Below the pieces are notes generated by a model. That model was given only the letters and a program-made list of their open reading frames with translations. It was not told the DNA's origin and searched no databases. A stretch of 64,000 bases of DNA, from the NCBI GenBank assembly GCA_023664665.1, contig JAMPEY010000003.1, positions 95,246-159,245 of the forward strand. Reading direction: 5' to 3'. Source of the DNA: Lachnoclostridium sp. Its GTDB lineage: Bacteria; Bacillota; Clostridia; Lachnospirales; Lachnospiraceae. Position 1 is the first letter of the stretch, and every line of letters begins with the position of its first letter. Shown in pieces: positions 33,256 to 42,740 of this stretch. The position numbers and the translations under genes are program-made.

Positions 33256-34719
33256 TTAAACAGTAATTTCCGCTTTTACTCCCAAAAGCTCTTTGTTTTT
33301 CTCCAAAATAGGCTGTATTACCTTCTCAAGAAAAGCTTCCACCTGTTCCTTGGAGCGTCCCACATACCGGGAAGGCTCCATGGCTTTCTGTAAATCCTCC
33401 GGAGTCATGTTAAATGCCTCATCCTCCGCAATCAGCTCCAGCAGATTATTATCCCTTCCTTCCACTTTCACATTGCGCCCCGCTTCCATGGACAGCTCCC
33501 TGATGCGCTCGTGAAGCTCCTGACGGTTGCCGCCTGCTTTCACGGCGTCCATCATGATATTTTCCGTTGCCATAAAAGGCAGCTCACTCAACATATGCTT
33601 CTCAATCACCTTGGGATACACCACCAGACCATCCACCACATTAAGGCACAAATCCAAAATGCCGTCCACGGCCAAAAATCCCTCGGGAACCGACAGCCTC
33701 TTGTTGGCGGAGTCATCCAGAGTCCTCTCAAACCACTGGGTCGCCGAAGTAATCGCCGGATTCAACGCGTCAATCATCACATATCTTGCCAGAGATGCAA
33801 TTCTTTCGCTCCTCATGGGATTCCTCTTATATGCCATGGCGGAAGAACCGATCTGGCTCTTTTCAAAGGGCTCCTCCACTTCTTTTAAATGCTGTAACAG
33901 CCGGATATCATTGCTCATTTTGTGAGCGGATGCCGCGATGCCTGCCAATACATTTAAAACTCTGGTATCCACCTTTCTGGAATAAGTCTGTCCCGATACC
34001 GGATAACACTCCGCAAATCCCATCTTTGCCGCTATCATAGGGTCGATCTTGTCAATGGTTTCCTGATCCCCGTTAAAAAGCTCCAAAAAAGACGCCTGTG
34101 TCCCCGTCGTACCCTTGGAGCCCAAAAGCTTCATATGACCGAGCACATGCTCCAAATCTTCCAAATCAAGAGAAAATTCCTGCAGCCACAGAGTCGCCCG
34201 CTTGCCTACCGTAGTGGGCTGCGCCGGCTGGAAATGGGTAAATGCCAGAGTGGGCTGCGCCTTGTACTTATCCGCAAAATCGGCAAGCTCTTTCATGACA
34301 TTGATCAATTTCTTCCTGACTAACCGCAGAGCCTCCGTCATCACGATAATATCCGTATTATCGCCCACATAGCAGGAGGTTGCTCCCAGATGAATAATGC
34401 CCGCAGCCTTGGGGCACTGCTGCCCGTAAGCATACACATGACTCATGACATCGTGGCGTACCTGTTTTTCCCTCTCTTTTGCCACCTCATAATTAATATC
34501 CTCCGCATGGGCTTTCATTTCCGCAATCTGCTCATCCGTGATCACCGGCTTTCCGTCCTGGGACAGCCCCAGTTCCTTTTCCGTCTCCGCCAGTGCAATC
34601 CAGAGTTTTCTCCAGGTACGAAACTTCATATCCGGTGAAAAAATATACTGCATCTCCTTGCTGGCATACCTCTCAGACAGAGGACTTTGATATCTATCCG
34701 TACCCATTGTAATAACCAT
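33256..34719 (-). CDS. purB: adenylosuccinate lyase PurB
   Basis: PurB cleaves SAICAR and adenylosuccinate in purine synthesis. The 487-residue product has HLGATSCYVGDNTDIIVM (substrate binding, near residue 108), TLAFTHFQPAQPTTVGKRAT (near 157), and the fumarase-superfamily signature IGSSAMAYKRNPMRSERIAS (near 292) with the mobile catalytic loop. An in-frame ATG four codons later (34707, giving MGTDRYQSPLSERYA) fits homologues better, but neither start has an ideally spaced ribosome-binding site. Length is normal for the long PurB form. Confidence 0.96.
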   Translation of the reverse strand: MVITMGTDRYQSPLSERYASKEMQYIFSPDMKFRTWRKLWIALAETEKELGLSQDGKPVITDEQIAEMKAHAEDINYEVAKEREKQVRHDVMSHVYAYGQQCPKAAGIIHLGATSCYVGDNTDIIVMTEALRLVRKKLINVMKELADFADKYKAQPTLAFTHFQPAQPTTVGKRATLWLQEFSLDLEDLEHVLGHMKLLGSKGTTGTQASFLELFNGDQETIDKIDPMIAAKMGFAECYPVSGQTYSRKVDTRVLNVLAGIAASAHKMSNDIRLLQHLKEVEEPFEKSQIGSSAMAYKRNPMRSERIASLARYVMIDALNPAITSATQWFERTLDDSANKRLSVPEGFLAVDGILDLCLNVVDGLVVYPKVIEKHMLSELPFMATENIMMDAVKAGGNRQELHERIRELSMEAGRNVKVEGRDNNLLELIAEDEAFNMTPEDLQKAMEPSRYVGRSKEQVEAFLEKVIQPILEKNKELLGVKAEITV

Positions 34720-34791
34720 GCTCCTTTCAAGGCGTATCTTCCTAATACCACATTATTATATCGCTTTACAGCCCGAAAAGCAATCTTTTCA

Positions 34792-35667
34792 TTAGAGCCT
34801 GCTGCCCGTGAGTAACTCATATCCCTGCTGATACTTTTCAATGGTCTTCTGCACGATATCCTCCGGCAAAGTCCAATCATTGTCCGGATTCGCCTTCAGC
34901 CAGTCCCTTGCAAACTGCTTGTCGAACGAAGGCTGTCCGTGTCCCGGCTCATACCCTTCCGCAGGCCAGAAACGCGAACTGTCAGGAGTCAGCATCTCGT
35001 CTCCCAGAACAATATTACCCTCCTCGTCCAAACCAAACTCAAACTTAGTGTCCGCAATGATAATCCCCCTTGTAAGGGCGTAATCCGCACACTTCTTGTA
35101 CAGGGCTATGGTATAATCCCGAAGCTTCCCCGCATACTCCTCACCTTTGCCCGGAAAACGCTCCTCCAGGTAAGCAACGCTCTGCTCATAGGAAATATTC
35201 TCGTCATGGTCTCCCAGTTCCGCCTTGGTGGAAGGAGTATAAATCGGCTCCGGCAGCTTATCCGACTCTTTTAAACCCTCCGGCAGCTTAATACCGCATA
35301 CCGTACCGCTTTTCTGATAACTTGCCCAGCCGCTGCCCGTGATATAGCCCCGCACAATACACTCTATGGGCAGCATATCCAACTTCCTGCACATCATGCT
35401 GTTGCCGTCAAATTCCTCTTTTCTGAAAAATTCCGGCATATCCTTTACATCTACGGAAATCATATGATTGGGAATGATGTCCTTTGTCATGTCAAACCAG
35501 AATCTTGACATCTGGGTAAGCACGGTTCCCTTCCCTGTCACTTTATTGTTCAAAATCACATCAAAACAACTGATTCGGTCGGTTGCCACCATAATCAGAC
35601 TGTCCCCATTATCATAAATTTCCCTTACCTTTCCCTCTTTCATTGGTTTTAACTCTTTATTGCTCAT
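34792..35667 (-). CDS. purC: phosphoribosylaminoimidazole-succinocarboxamide synthase PurC
   Basis: PurC joins CAIR and aspartate using ATP. The 291-residue product has KEGKVREIYDNGDSLIMVAT at the N-terminus, the signature LPIECIVRGYITGSGWASYQ (near residue 103), and IIADTKFEFGLDEEGNIVLGDEMLTPDSSRFW (here given as ADTKFEFGL and DEMLTPDSSRFW, about 197-232), the second family signature. ATG start. It lies 25 bp after the coiled-coil membrane protein of the DUF5716/5717-like cluster, so it may share a transcript with it. Confidence 0.97.
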   Translation of the reverse strand: MSNKELKPMKEGKVREIYDNGDSLIMVATDRISCFDVILNNKVTGKGTVLTQMSRFWFDMTKDIIPNHMISVDVKDMPEFFRKEEFDGNSMMCRKLDMLPIECIVRGYITGSGWASYQKSGTVCGIKLPEGLKESDKLPEPIYTPSTKAELGDHDENISYEQSVAYLEERFPGKGEEYAGKLRDYTIALYKKCADYALTRGIIIADTKFEFGLDEEGNIVLGDEMLTPDSSRFWPAEGYEPGHGQPSFDKQFARDWLKANPDNDWTLPEDIVQKTIEKYQQGYELLTGSRL

Positions 35668-35692
35668 GTCCTATACCTCGCTCGTTTTATTT

Positions 35693-36862
35693 TTATTGTA
35701 CATCATATTTCTCCACCATGTCCAGAATCTCCTGCGTATATGCCGGATATTTCTTTGCCACATCCATAATTTCCTTCCTTGCCGTCTCCGCCACATTATT
35801 ATTATAGTCCAACTGTTTGCGCAGCGCCTGCCTTTGCTGAATCAGCTCATGGCGAATCTCCACCATCTCCCGCTTGTCACAAAGGGCTGCCGATTGGTTC
35901 ATAAAGCGCTCCGGAGTCTCAATGCGGTAATTGGACAGCTTTGATATCAGCTCTTTCTGATAATACTCTTTTTTCGCCTCCGCCTCCGCATATTGCTTTC
36001 TTTCTTCCTTCTCCTGCTGATAATTATCCCACAGCTTCTGCAGCTTGTCCGCGCTGTCCGTATTATATTTGATATACAGATATTCTAAAAGCTGGGAATT
36101 GTTCACATAGCGTATCTTAACCGTATTTTGCAGCTGTATCAGCCGGTTGATTGCCTTTTCCACTCTGGTAACTTCACGCTCTCCATCCATAAATTTCACG
36201 CAGAGCACGGTAATCGCTATAGCCGCCGCCCCTACGGAAAGGAAAAATCCCACCATCACATCCATCTCAAAAGCAAACTGCAGCACCAGCAGCATAAGAA
36301 CACAGATAACTAACGCCGTCAGAAAAATCGTTGCCATCCCCCTCAGATTGACAAGCATGGTGCGCAGCTCCGCCCGCCTGTACTCATAGGCCTGCCGCTC
36401 GCTGTCAAGCTTCCGCAAATCCCGCTTGATCAGCCCCGCATATTTCTCGCTCTCCCGAAGCTTTGCGATTCCGGTTTCCACCTCTGCTTCCTGCCCCCTC
36501 ATTTTGTAATATTCCGCGTCGCTCATACGGTTTTCTCTTCCCCGATAACGCTGCACTTCCTGTTCAAGCCCCGACAGTTTATGAGCAATGCGCTCCAACT
36601 CTTCCTTCTCCTTATCGGGAAGGGACTCCACCTCCTCAATGTCCGTCAGATAAGAGGTCACCCTGCCATATTCCCCCGTCAGCAGATTCATCTCCTTAGT
36701 CGCCTCTGCAATCTGTTCAAGGCAATTGACAATATAACGGCTTCTCTGCTCCTCGTCCTTAAAGTCAACCTCATCTCTGGCATAGACGATCTTATCCCAG
36801 TCTTCCTCCGAAGCACGCTCTTCCTTTTGCATTCTCCCAAATATTTTTTGCCAAAATCCCAT
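35693..36862 (-). CDS. coiled-coil protein with two central transmembrane helices, unknown function
   Basis: The 389-residue product has an N-terminal helical region rich in Glu, Lys and Arg (about 20-170, predicted coiled coil), two adjacent transmembrane helices (about 176-197 and 203-224) and a second long helical region (about 225-385) with heptad-like spacing. This gives a hairpin-in-membrane shape with both coiled coils probably in the cytoplasm. The ATG at 36862 (MGFWQKIFGRM) with GGA upstream is chosen; a start at 36904 would overlap the upstream gene. It is the last gene of the four-gene cluster at 35.7-42.6 kb. I do not recognise a named family. Confidence 0.7.
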   Translation of the reverse strand: MGFWQKIFGRMQKEERASEEDWDKIVYARDEVDFKDEEQRSRYIVNCLEQIAEATKEMNLLTGEYGRVTSYLTDIEEVESLPDKEKEELERIAHKLSGLEQEVQRYRGRENRMSDAEYYKMRGQEAEVETGIAKLRESEKYAGLIKRDLRKLDSERQAYEYRRAELRTMLVNLRGMATIFLTALVICVLMLLVLQFAFEMDVMVGFFLSVGAAAIAITVLCVKFMDGEREVTRVEKAINRLIQLQNTVKIRYVNNSQLLEYLYIKYNTDSADKLQKLWDNYQQEKEERKQYAEAEAKKEYYQKELISKLSNYRIETPERFMNQSAALCDKREMVEIRHELIQQRQALRKQLDYNNNVAETARKEIMDVAKKYPAYTQEILDMVEKYDVQ

Positions 36863-36888
36863 ATATCCTGTTCCTTTTTTCCGTCGGT

Positions 36889-37743
36889 TTATTCTTTGAT
36901 ACATTCCCTGTAGCTGTCCTGAAGCGCTCTGGTCAGCCGTTCGTTTTCGTCATAATACTTCTGCTTATCGCCGCCGAAACGCATGGTCTTTCTCGCCTTA
37001 AGCCGTTGGCAGTCCGCCTGCAGCTCCCATTCTTTTCTCAGGCGCTCCATGGTGCGTTCCAGCTGCAGCGTACTCTCATAGCCGTCGGAAAGCTCCGCCG
37101 CAAAGGCAATATATTCCTCTTCTTTCAGTTCCATGCGCTTTGCCGCCAGAAACGCCATGTAATGCGCATTTTCACCGCTTGCCTCATATGCCTGCATAAA
37201 GCGTTCCGCAGCGCAGTCATATCTCATAAGTCCGGCGTAAGCGACTCCCATATTGTGAAGAATCGCCGCGCGCACATTTGCGGCAGGCAGCTCTCTGTCT
37301 TCCTGCTCCAGTTCCCGCCACTTGGAAAGAAGCCCTTCATACCCCCTGACCGCGGAACGGTATTTTTTCTTTTCCACCAGATAATCAACCTGTTTCTTGC
37401 GCCTCTCGATGCTGCTTAATCCCGCTCCCTTTTTCAGTACCTGTTCCACTCCCCGGACAGTCTGCATGTCATACAGTCCCACATATTCCAAGATCATGAC
37501 CGCAAAGGTACTGAGCGTTCCTTTCCTGTGTACCAGAGGTCTCAGCTCTTTCGCGAGCTCCTTTAAGCCGCATCTTGAACCCAGCCAGTCTATCAGGGCG
37601 TCATTCATGAATCCGGCATCCAGAAGAAAGGCGTTCTCTTTTATACAATAACACAATTCTTCCGCGCAGTACACCGGAATTTCCAATCCCGAAATCACAT
37701 ATGGAGTTGTCGTATATTCCCCGATACAGATACTGGTACGCAT
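36889..37743 (-). CDS. helical-repeat-like protein of the DUF5716/DUF5717-type cluster
   Basis: The 284-residue cytoplasmic protein has a mixed N-terminal region (ICIGEYTTTPYVISGLEIPV, then CIKENAFLLDAGFMNDALID). A helical C-terminal half follows with TPR-like spacing (KKKYRSAVRGYEGLLSKW and NMGVAYAGLMRYDCAAERFM, about residues 132-190) and ends in a charged helix. No catalytic motif is visible. The start is ATG directly behind GGAGGAGG, 14 bp after the Hsp70-like gene. It could be a scaffold or adaptor for its neighbours; this is inferred from position and helix content only. Confidence 0.65.
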   Translation of the reverse strand: MRTSICIGEYTTTPYVISGLEIPVYCAEELCYCIKENAFLLDAGFMNDALIDWLGSRCGLKELAKELRPLVHRKGTLSTFAVMILEYVGLYDMQTVRGVEQVLKKGAGLSSIERRKKQVDYLVEKKKYRSAVRGYEGLLSKWRELEQEDRELPAANVRAAILHNMGVAYAGLMRYDCAAERFMQAYEASGENAHYMAFLAAKRMELKEEEYIAFAAELSDGYESTLQLERTMERLRKEWELQADCQRLKARKTMRFGGDKQKYYDENERLTRALQDSYRECIKE

Positions 37744-37757
37744 GTCCTCCTCCTATC

Positions 37758-39038
37758 TTACACCTCTATCTCTTCCCGCCAGACATTGTGCGTAGCGGGT
37801 CTGAATGCTCCCAATCCCAAATCTTCAATCTCCACCACAATATGATGCTCATCCCTGAGACTTAAATGCGCCCTGAGACGGCTCAGTTCCTCCGAGAGAT
37901 CCTCAAGTATGATTTCCGCCAGCTGATTGTTTTTTCCGATCAGGGAAGTGATTCTGAACTCTAGTCGGTTTCCCCCCTGCTGATAAAATTCAAATGTCTG
38001 CTCCGCCTCAAACCAATTCACCCCCGCGTCCAGAAGAGCAAAATAAATCTCTTCTCCCTGCCGCAGTATCTTCATTCCCACATTGACTTTTAATTTATCT
38101 TTCCCCAAAAAGACATGGGATTTCCCCGCCTCGCTGGGTTCCAGCCTTTCCAACATACTAAAGCATGCGCCCTTACTGTACAGATTGTTTCCCTGAAAAA
38201 CCCTCTGTCTGCTGCAGAGATACTTGAGAGATTCCTTCATCCATGTATCGGAAAATGTATCTCCCAGCAGATAAATGCTGGCCACGGAATTGTCGCTGCA
38301 GATTTCCTGACAGATTTCTAACATGTCCCTGTCCATGCGGTTTAACTCCATGGCAAGCACCTCTTCCCGCTTGTTGGGCTCATGCAGGGTAAAGGGAAAA
38401 TCCTGCTCATTGATATATACTACCCGGGGAGTGGTCCTCTTATTGCACTCCATGGAATAAGTCCTGACAGCTTCCTCCGCATATTCCATCAGGACAACTC
38501 TCGACCTCCACAATTCTTCCGGCTGATATAGCATAAAATGATAAAAACTCTCCACATGACTCTGATAAAACACCTTGTCCGTTTTTAGGTGAAGTCCCGC
38601 TACCGCCTGTTTCAGCACCTCCACCATCCGGGGCGCCATCTGCCTGCAGGTAATCATCAGCGCCTCAATCCTGTCCGGTGAAGCCACCCGCGCGAGCATC
38701 CCCAGACTTCTTTTTAAAAACAGGGTCAAAAGGGACACCGGTTCAAAGCTGTTGCCTTCTATTAACACAGGTTCCCCGTCCACCGCAAGCTTCAAAAGAT
38801 TTCCCACCAGAATCCCGCCGCTTTCCTCACAGTACCGAAGGGCTTCCCTGCCGCAGAACCACTGATTTGTCCCCTCTCTCTTGCACAAAAGGGTAGGAAT
38901 ATTATAATCCTGCGCCCCCTCTACCAGAGAAAAAGTCTCCACATTATCCCTGCCGGAAATACAATAGCTTATCTGGGAATAATCATCATTCAAATCATAT
39001 CCCACAATCAATTTTCCGCCGCCTAACAGCTTTAACAT
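37758..39038 (-). CDS. Hsp70/actin-fold-like protein (recalled as DUF5716 family)
   Basis: The ~426-residue product resembles an Hsp70/actin nucleotide-binding core. It has a phosphate-1-like KLIVGYDLNDDYSQIS (about residues 10-25) with Asp where DnaK has GIDLGTT. Further on are IPTLLCKREG..FCGREA like the DnaK PSxVxF..VG segment, and an adenosine-type ASIYLLGDTFSDTWMKESL (about 254-272) followed by YSKGACFSML. The phosphate-2 position reads VVLMEYAEEAVR and lacks the usual DxGxxT, so hydrolysis may be lost. A beta-rich C-terminal region (about 310-400) could match a substrate-binding part. The start at 39038 follows GGAGG; an ATG at 39050 is an alternative. It lies 20 bp from the giant partner gene. 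Confidence 0.7.
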   Translation of the reverse strand: MLKLLGGGKLIVGYDLNDDYSQISYCISGRDNVETFSLVEGAQDYNIPTLLCKREGTNQWFCGREALRYCEESGGILVGNLLKLAVDGEPVLIEGNSFEPVSLLTLFLKRSLGMLARVASPDRIEALMITCRQMAPRMVEVLKQAVAGLHLKTDKVFYQSHVESFYHFMLYQPEELWRSRVVLMEYAEEAVRTYSMECNKRTTPRVVYINEQDFPFTLHEPNKREEVLAMELNRMDRDMLEICQEICSDNSVASIYLLGDTFSDTWMKESLKYLCSRQRVFQGNNLYSKGACFSMLERLEPSEAGKSHVFLGKDKLKVNVGMKILRQGEEIYFALLDAGVNWFEAEQTFEFYQQGGNRLEFRITSLIGKNNQLAEIILEDLSEELSRLRAHLSLRDEHHIVVEIEDLGLGAFRPATHNVWREEIEV

Positions 39039-39058
39039 AACATCCTCCATACCGCCTT

Positions 39059-42000
39059 TTACATCAGCTCAAAAAGCTCCCCGTTCAAATATTCCCTGCG
39101 GAAATACTCCTCCAGCAGATTGTCCAGAGTGTCATAATCCTGCATATTTTTACTGATGATCATATCGTTGATCAGTCCGAATCTGCTCATTTCGCTTTCA
39201 TCTCCCGATTCATCCCTCTGCAGGGTTCCGCTCTCCGTCAGCTGTTCTTCCCCATCGTTTTCTTCCATGATATAATATTGGATGCTCTCCCCAAAAAACA
39301 GCACAAACTCCTTAAAACATACGCCGCCGTAAACTTCCTTCATATACTCCGACAAATACTCGCCGGACTCTCCGTCATCATAGACCGTCACATAATGAAT
39401 ACGGGCTTTTCCACCCGGTCGGGCATGGTATTCCACAATCACCCTGTCTTCCAGCTCCGTCAAATCCACAAACTGCCCATAGCGTTTGAAAAAGTCCAGA
39501 TGAATCCTCTCCGTCAGCATTTCTTTCAGGAAAATGCGGATCAGCTCTATTTTTCCACTGTCCAATTCCTTGGGATTGTTGGAATAATATTTTAGATATG
39601 CCAGTTTGCAAATCTTCCGTACATCCTCGCCGCGCCGGAACATCCCCTGTATCTCACGGAAAATACTCTCTCCTATAATCTTGTCCTTCACAAAATAATC
39701 ATAAGCGCATTGTGTCAGAAACGCCGCCTCTACCTCCGGTTTCGCTCCCTGAGAAATATAATACTCAAAGATTTCCATTTTTTCGCCTACAAAGGCTCCC
39801 GTATAGAGCATCTGCAGCAGCATTCTCTCACACAGCTCATAACTGTCCACCTCAAAAGAACGGGCGGCTTTCCAGATATCCCTCATTTCTTTGGTATTCC
39901 CCTGATAATAATGTACCAGATGCCGCAGGATGCAGCTGTCATACTTCCCCCTGCGGAAAGTATAAAGCGCCGCCGCCGTAAAGACCCCGTCCTGAGGGAT
40001 TTCCTCCTGTTGCGCCATGCCATTTAACAGACGCACCAGAATCTTAGGGTCTGCAAAATAAGGAGTATATTGTCCCAGCCACTCATAGGCTCTTTTATAT
40101 TTCCCCTGAAGCACCATGTATTTGACGATACTGTCCCTCTCCTTCATAGTCAGGCGCTCAGGGCTTATGATGTCTAAATACCGGTCGAGAGCCCGCACAT
40201 CATCCTCTTCATAATAATGCTGTAACAGTTTCAGGGTCAGCTCGCTCCTCAGCGCATCATCCGTATCCTCGGACTGCGCCAGAAACAGCCACCTTTCCAC
40301 ATCCGCCAAAGTATGTGTCTTTTCTTTATTGATTTCACACAGATAAAGGTTCAGTCCCTGTGAATCCTTTACAAAACCGGCTAAAGTCTGGAGATGCTTT
40401 CCTACCAGCATGAGCTTCTCCAAAGAATACACCATGCTCCTGACAAAACGGTTACCGTAGGCATCTTCAAAAACCAGAGTATAATCATTGCCGTAAATAA
40501 CCGCCCATATGCCCGATTCCTGCAAAACATATTCCGTAGGCGTTACTTTGCCCGGCTGATAGACATAAAGCCTCTTTAAACGCGAATCCTCCACCCTTAT
40601 CCAATGGGCAAAGAGGAGCCTTGAAAGATTCTCTGCCGTCTGCTCGTTTATCATGCCGCCGCTTAACATTTCCTGATACAACGCCGCCAAATGCCTGTTG
40701 ATATGCTCCTTTTGTATCTGGTCTATCACAAAATGTTCCATACGCCGGCTGTAATTTTCATATAAATCTTTCAATTCTTCTTTATGCAGCAACAGATAAT
40801 GATACAGATAAGCGCTGCGCTCATAATCCAGATTGTTCTGATATGCAAAATACATCAGCACAATCTTGGGAATGGGCTGCATCATCTCCAAATCAATGGA
40901 CATCATGTAATACTCATACAGATTGGTAATGCGAAGCTGGGCATCCACGCCCTTCTGATACCATTCCAGATATTTGGGGCCCACTCTCCCGCCGCTGATC
41001 AGGACAGCACAGATTTCCTGTAAAATGCGCGTATCCTGATTCCTGTCATACAAGAGCTTCAGCGTTGTTAGAAGCACCTGTGAAAACTCCCTTTTCCGGG
41101 AACAGAGATATAAGAACTGTTCCGTCACCTCATGGTTCAGGCTGTCCTGCTCCGCCCCATAATGGATTATCTGCAGTTCAAACTCCTCCAGCCTGCGCAT
41201 CAGCACGGGATTGGCATTCAAAAGGGCAAGCGCTTCCAGATAAATAACAGGGCTGGTGCATCCGTAAGAAAACTGCTTTTCAAGAAAAGCCCATTTTGCT
41301 GCCGGCTTGCCGTATTCGCCCGGCAGATATAAAAGCAGCCATGCCACGCGCCACTCTTCCCGCTTTTTGTGATGAATCCGTTCCACCCTGACCGCAGCCT
41401 CCCGCACATAATCCTTATCCTTGTGTACCAATGTGGTCAGGTACAAATGATATGCCGCCTGCGCATCCAGAGTCTTTCCGCTTCGCTCTATCAAATCTGC
41501 TGTATGTTCCAAAATAAAACCGGCTTCATGAAAACGCTCCTCCGTAATCAGAAGCTGCGCCTGAAAAAGCCTTGCTTCAATGTCGTCTTCGTCCATGATC
41601 ACCAGCTTTTCCACAAGCTTTCCCGTCTCCTTCAGCCATGCTCCCCGGTTCAGCTTTTTTAAGCGGAATTTTTCATAGGCACGCATCATCTGCAAAATAA
41701 TCCTTTTTCTCGTAAGTCCGGCATCATGCGCCGCTCTTTCTTCCCCTATCCGCACCTCTATGGGAATCGTCAGCGACACATAGGAATTAAACAGATAAAG
41801 TCTTCCGAAATTCTTTCCCCTGCGGCATCTGTCCGTGTCAATGAACACGGGAAGCCTGCACACATTTCCCAGAAAATCGTCATCTGTCAGAAATTCTTTC
41901 TCCGTAAAACAGAAATCACCCTCGCACTCTATATTTAAAGCCGTATATCCCCAGCCGTTTCTGATGATCTCAAGCTCATGCTCCGCCACGGCGTAAGGGC

Positions 42001-42643
42001 TGTCCGCTGCCGTCAGGGATATCCGAATGGATGACTCCCCCGTCACATATTCCACTTTCTGCTTTTTATTGATGCAGATCAAAAACTCCTCCACATTCTG
42101 TTCATTGCCGGGATTGGCGGAAAGTCCCTTATAGCAGTCCAGAAATCTGGCGTCGTTTCCGGTGAATATCCGTGAAAAATCCTGCGAATAAAATGCCGCC
42201 ACCGCCTCCCGCCAACTGCTCTTTGCAAGATTGGCAAAATGAAACAGATTCTTAATACTCCCTATGGAAGTCTCCAATACCGTATGCTCTATGGACACTA
42301 CAAAAGGAAGATAATACTCCCCTCTGTTGCTGATAACAGAAAAAGCTCCCTTTACCACATCCCCCTCTTCCAGATGTTCTCCGTGAAAACAATAAGCAAC
42401 CTCCGCATTGCTTCCGGAAAACTCAGGCGTCAGGCATTCCATCCTAAGGTCAGAGCTTACCACATATCCATCGATAAACCTTCCCATAGTTCCCACCGTT
42501 CCGGGGGAGGAATTGATGTAAAAGGAGCCTTCATATGTACTTCCCTTGCTTAATTCCAATTCAATTTTAGAGCATGAAAAATCAAGAGAGCCGTTTTCAT
42601 AATCAAAATCGCCATCTAAAATTCTCCTGATCATTTCCTGCAT
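39059..42643 (-). CDS. giant helical-solenoid protein (recalled as DUF5717 family)
   Basis: The 1194-residue protein has no signal peptide or transmembrane helix. Residues 1-310 are beta-rich (for example ELSKGSTYEGSFYINSSPGT and YLFNSYVSLTIPIEVRIGEE). About 320-1040 is almost entirely helical, with TPR-like pairs such as EARLFQAQLLITEERFHEAG, interrupted near 690-780 by a beta-rich insert (GIWAVIYGNDYTLVFEDAYG). The last ~150 residues are again beta-rich and end in an acidic, low-complexity tail. I recall long proteins of this type with a DUF5716-like neighbour in Lachnospiraceae. Length and solenoid suggest a scaffold. It is the first gene of the four-gene cluster; its ATG follows a 97-bp gap after an ABC exporter operon. 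Confidence 0.7.
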   Translation of the reverse strand: MQEMIRRILDGDFDYENGSLDFSCSKIELELSKGSTYEGSFYINSSPGTVGTMGRFIDGYVVSSDLRMECLTPEFSGSNAEVAYCFHGEHLEEGDVVKGAFSVISNRGEYYLPFVVSIEHTVLETSIGSIKNLFHFANLAKSSWREAVAAFYSQDFSRIFTGNDARFLDCYKGLSANPGNEQNVEEFLICINKKQKVEYVTGESSIRISLTAADSPYAVAEHELEIIRNGWGYTALNIECEGDFCFTEKEFLTDDDFLGNVCRLPVFIDTDRCRRGKNFGRLYLFNSYVSLTIPIEVRIGEERAAHDAGLTRKRIILQMMRAYEKFRLKKLNRGAWLKETGKLVEKLVIMDEDDIEARLFQAQLLITEERFHEAGFILEHTADLIERSGKTLDAQAAYHLYLTTLVHKDKDYVREAAVRVERIHHKKREEWRVAWLLLYLPGEYGKPAAKWAFLEKQFSYGCTSPVIYLEALALLNANPVLMRRLEEFELQIIHYGAEQDSLNHEVTEQFLYLCSRKREFSQVLLTTLKLLYDRNQDTRILQEICAVLISGGRVGPKYLEWYQKGVDAQLRITNLYEYYMMSIDLEMMQPIPKIVLMYFAYQNNLDYERSAYLYHYLLLHKEELKDLYENYSRRMEHFVIDQIQKEHINRHLAALYQEMLSGGMINEQTAENLSRLLFAHWIRVEDSRLKRLYVYQPGKVTPTEYVLQESGIWAVIYGNDYTLVFEDAYGNRFVRSMVYSLEKLMLVGKHLQTLAGFVKDSQGLNLYLCEINKEKTHTLADVERWLFLAQSEDTDDALRSELTLKLLQHYYEEDDVRALDRYLDIISPERLTMKERDSIVKYMVLQGKYKRAYEWLGQYTPYFADPKILVRLLNGMAQQEEIPQDGVFTAAALYTFRRGKYDSCILRHLVHYYQGNTKEMRDIWKAARSFEVDSYELCERMLLQMLYTGAFVGEKMEIFEYYISQGAKPEVEAAFLTQCAYDYFVKDKIIGESIFREIQGMFRRGEDVRKICKLAYLKYYSNNPKELDSGKIELIRIFLKEMLTERIHLDFFKRYGQFVDLTELEDRVIVEYHARPGGKARIHYVTVYDDGESGEYLSEYMKEVYGGVCFKEFVLFFGESIQYYIMEENDGEEQLTESGTLQRDESGDESEMSRFGLINDMIISKNMQDYDTLDNLLEEYFRREYLNGELFELM

Positions 42644-42740
42644 CTGTGTCCACCCGCTTTTGTCCGTAGTATAAATATCTCTATATAGTATACCAAATTA
42701 TCGGACATAGGGCAAATGATTTGTGAACAGCTTGTTCACC

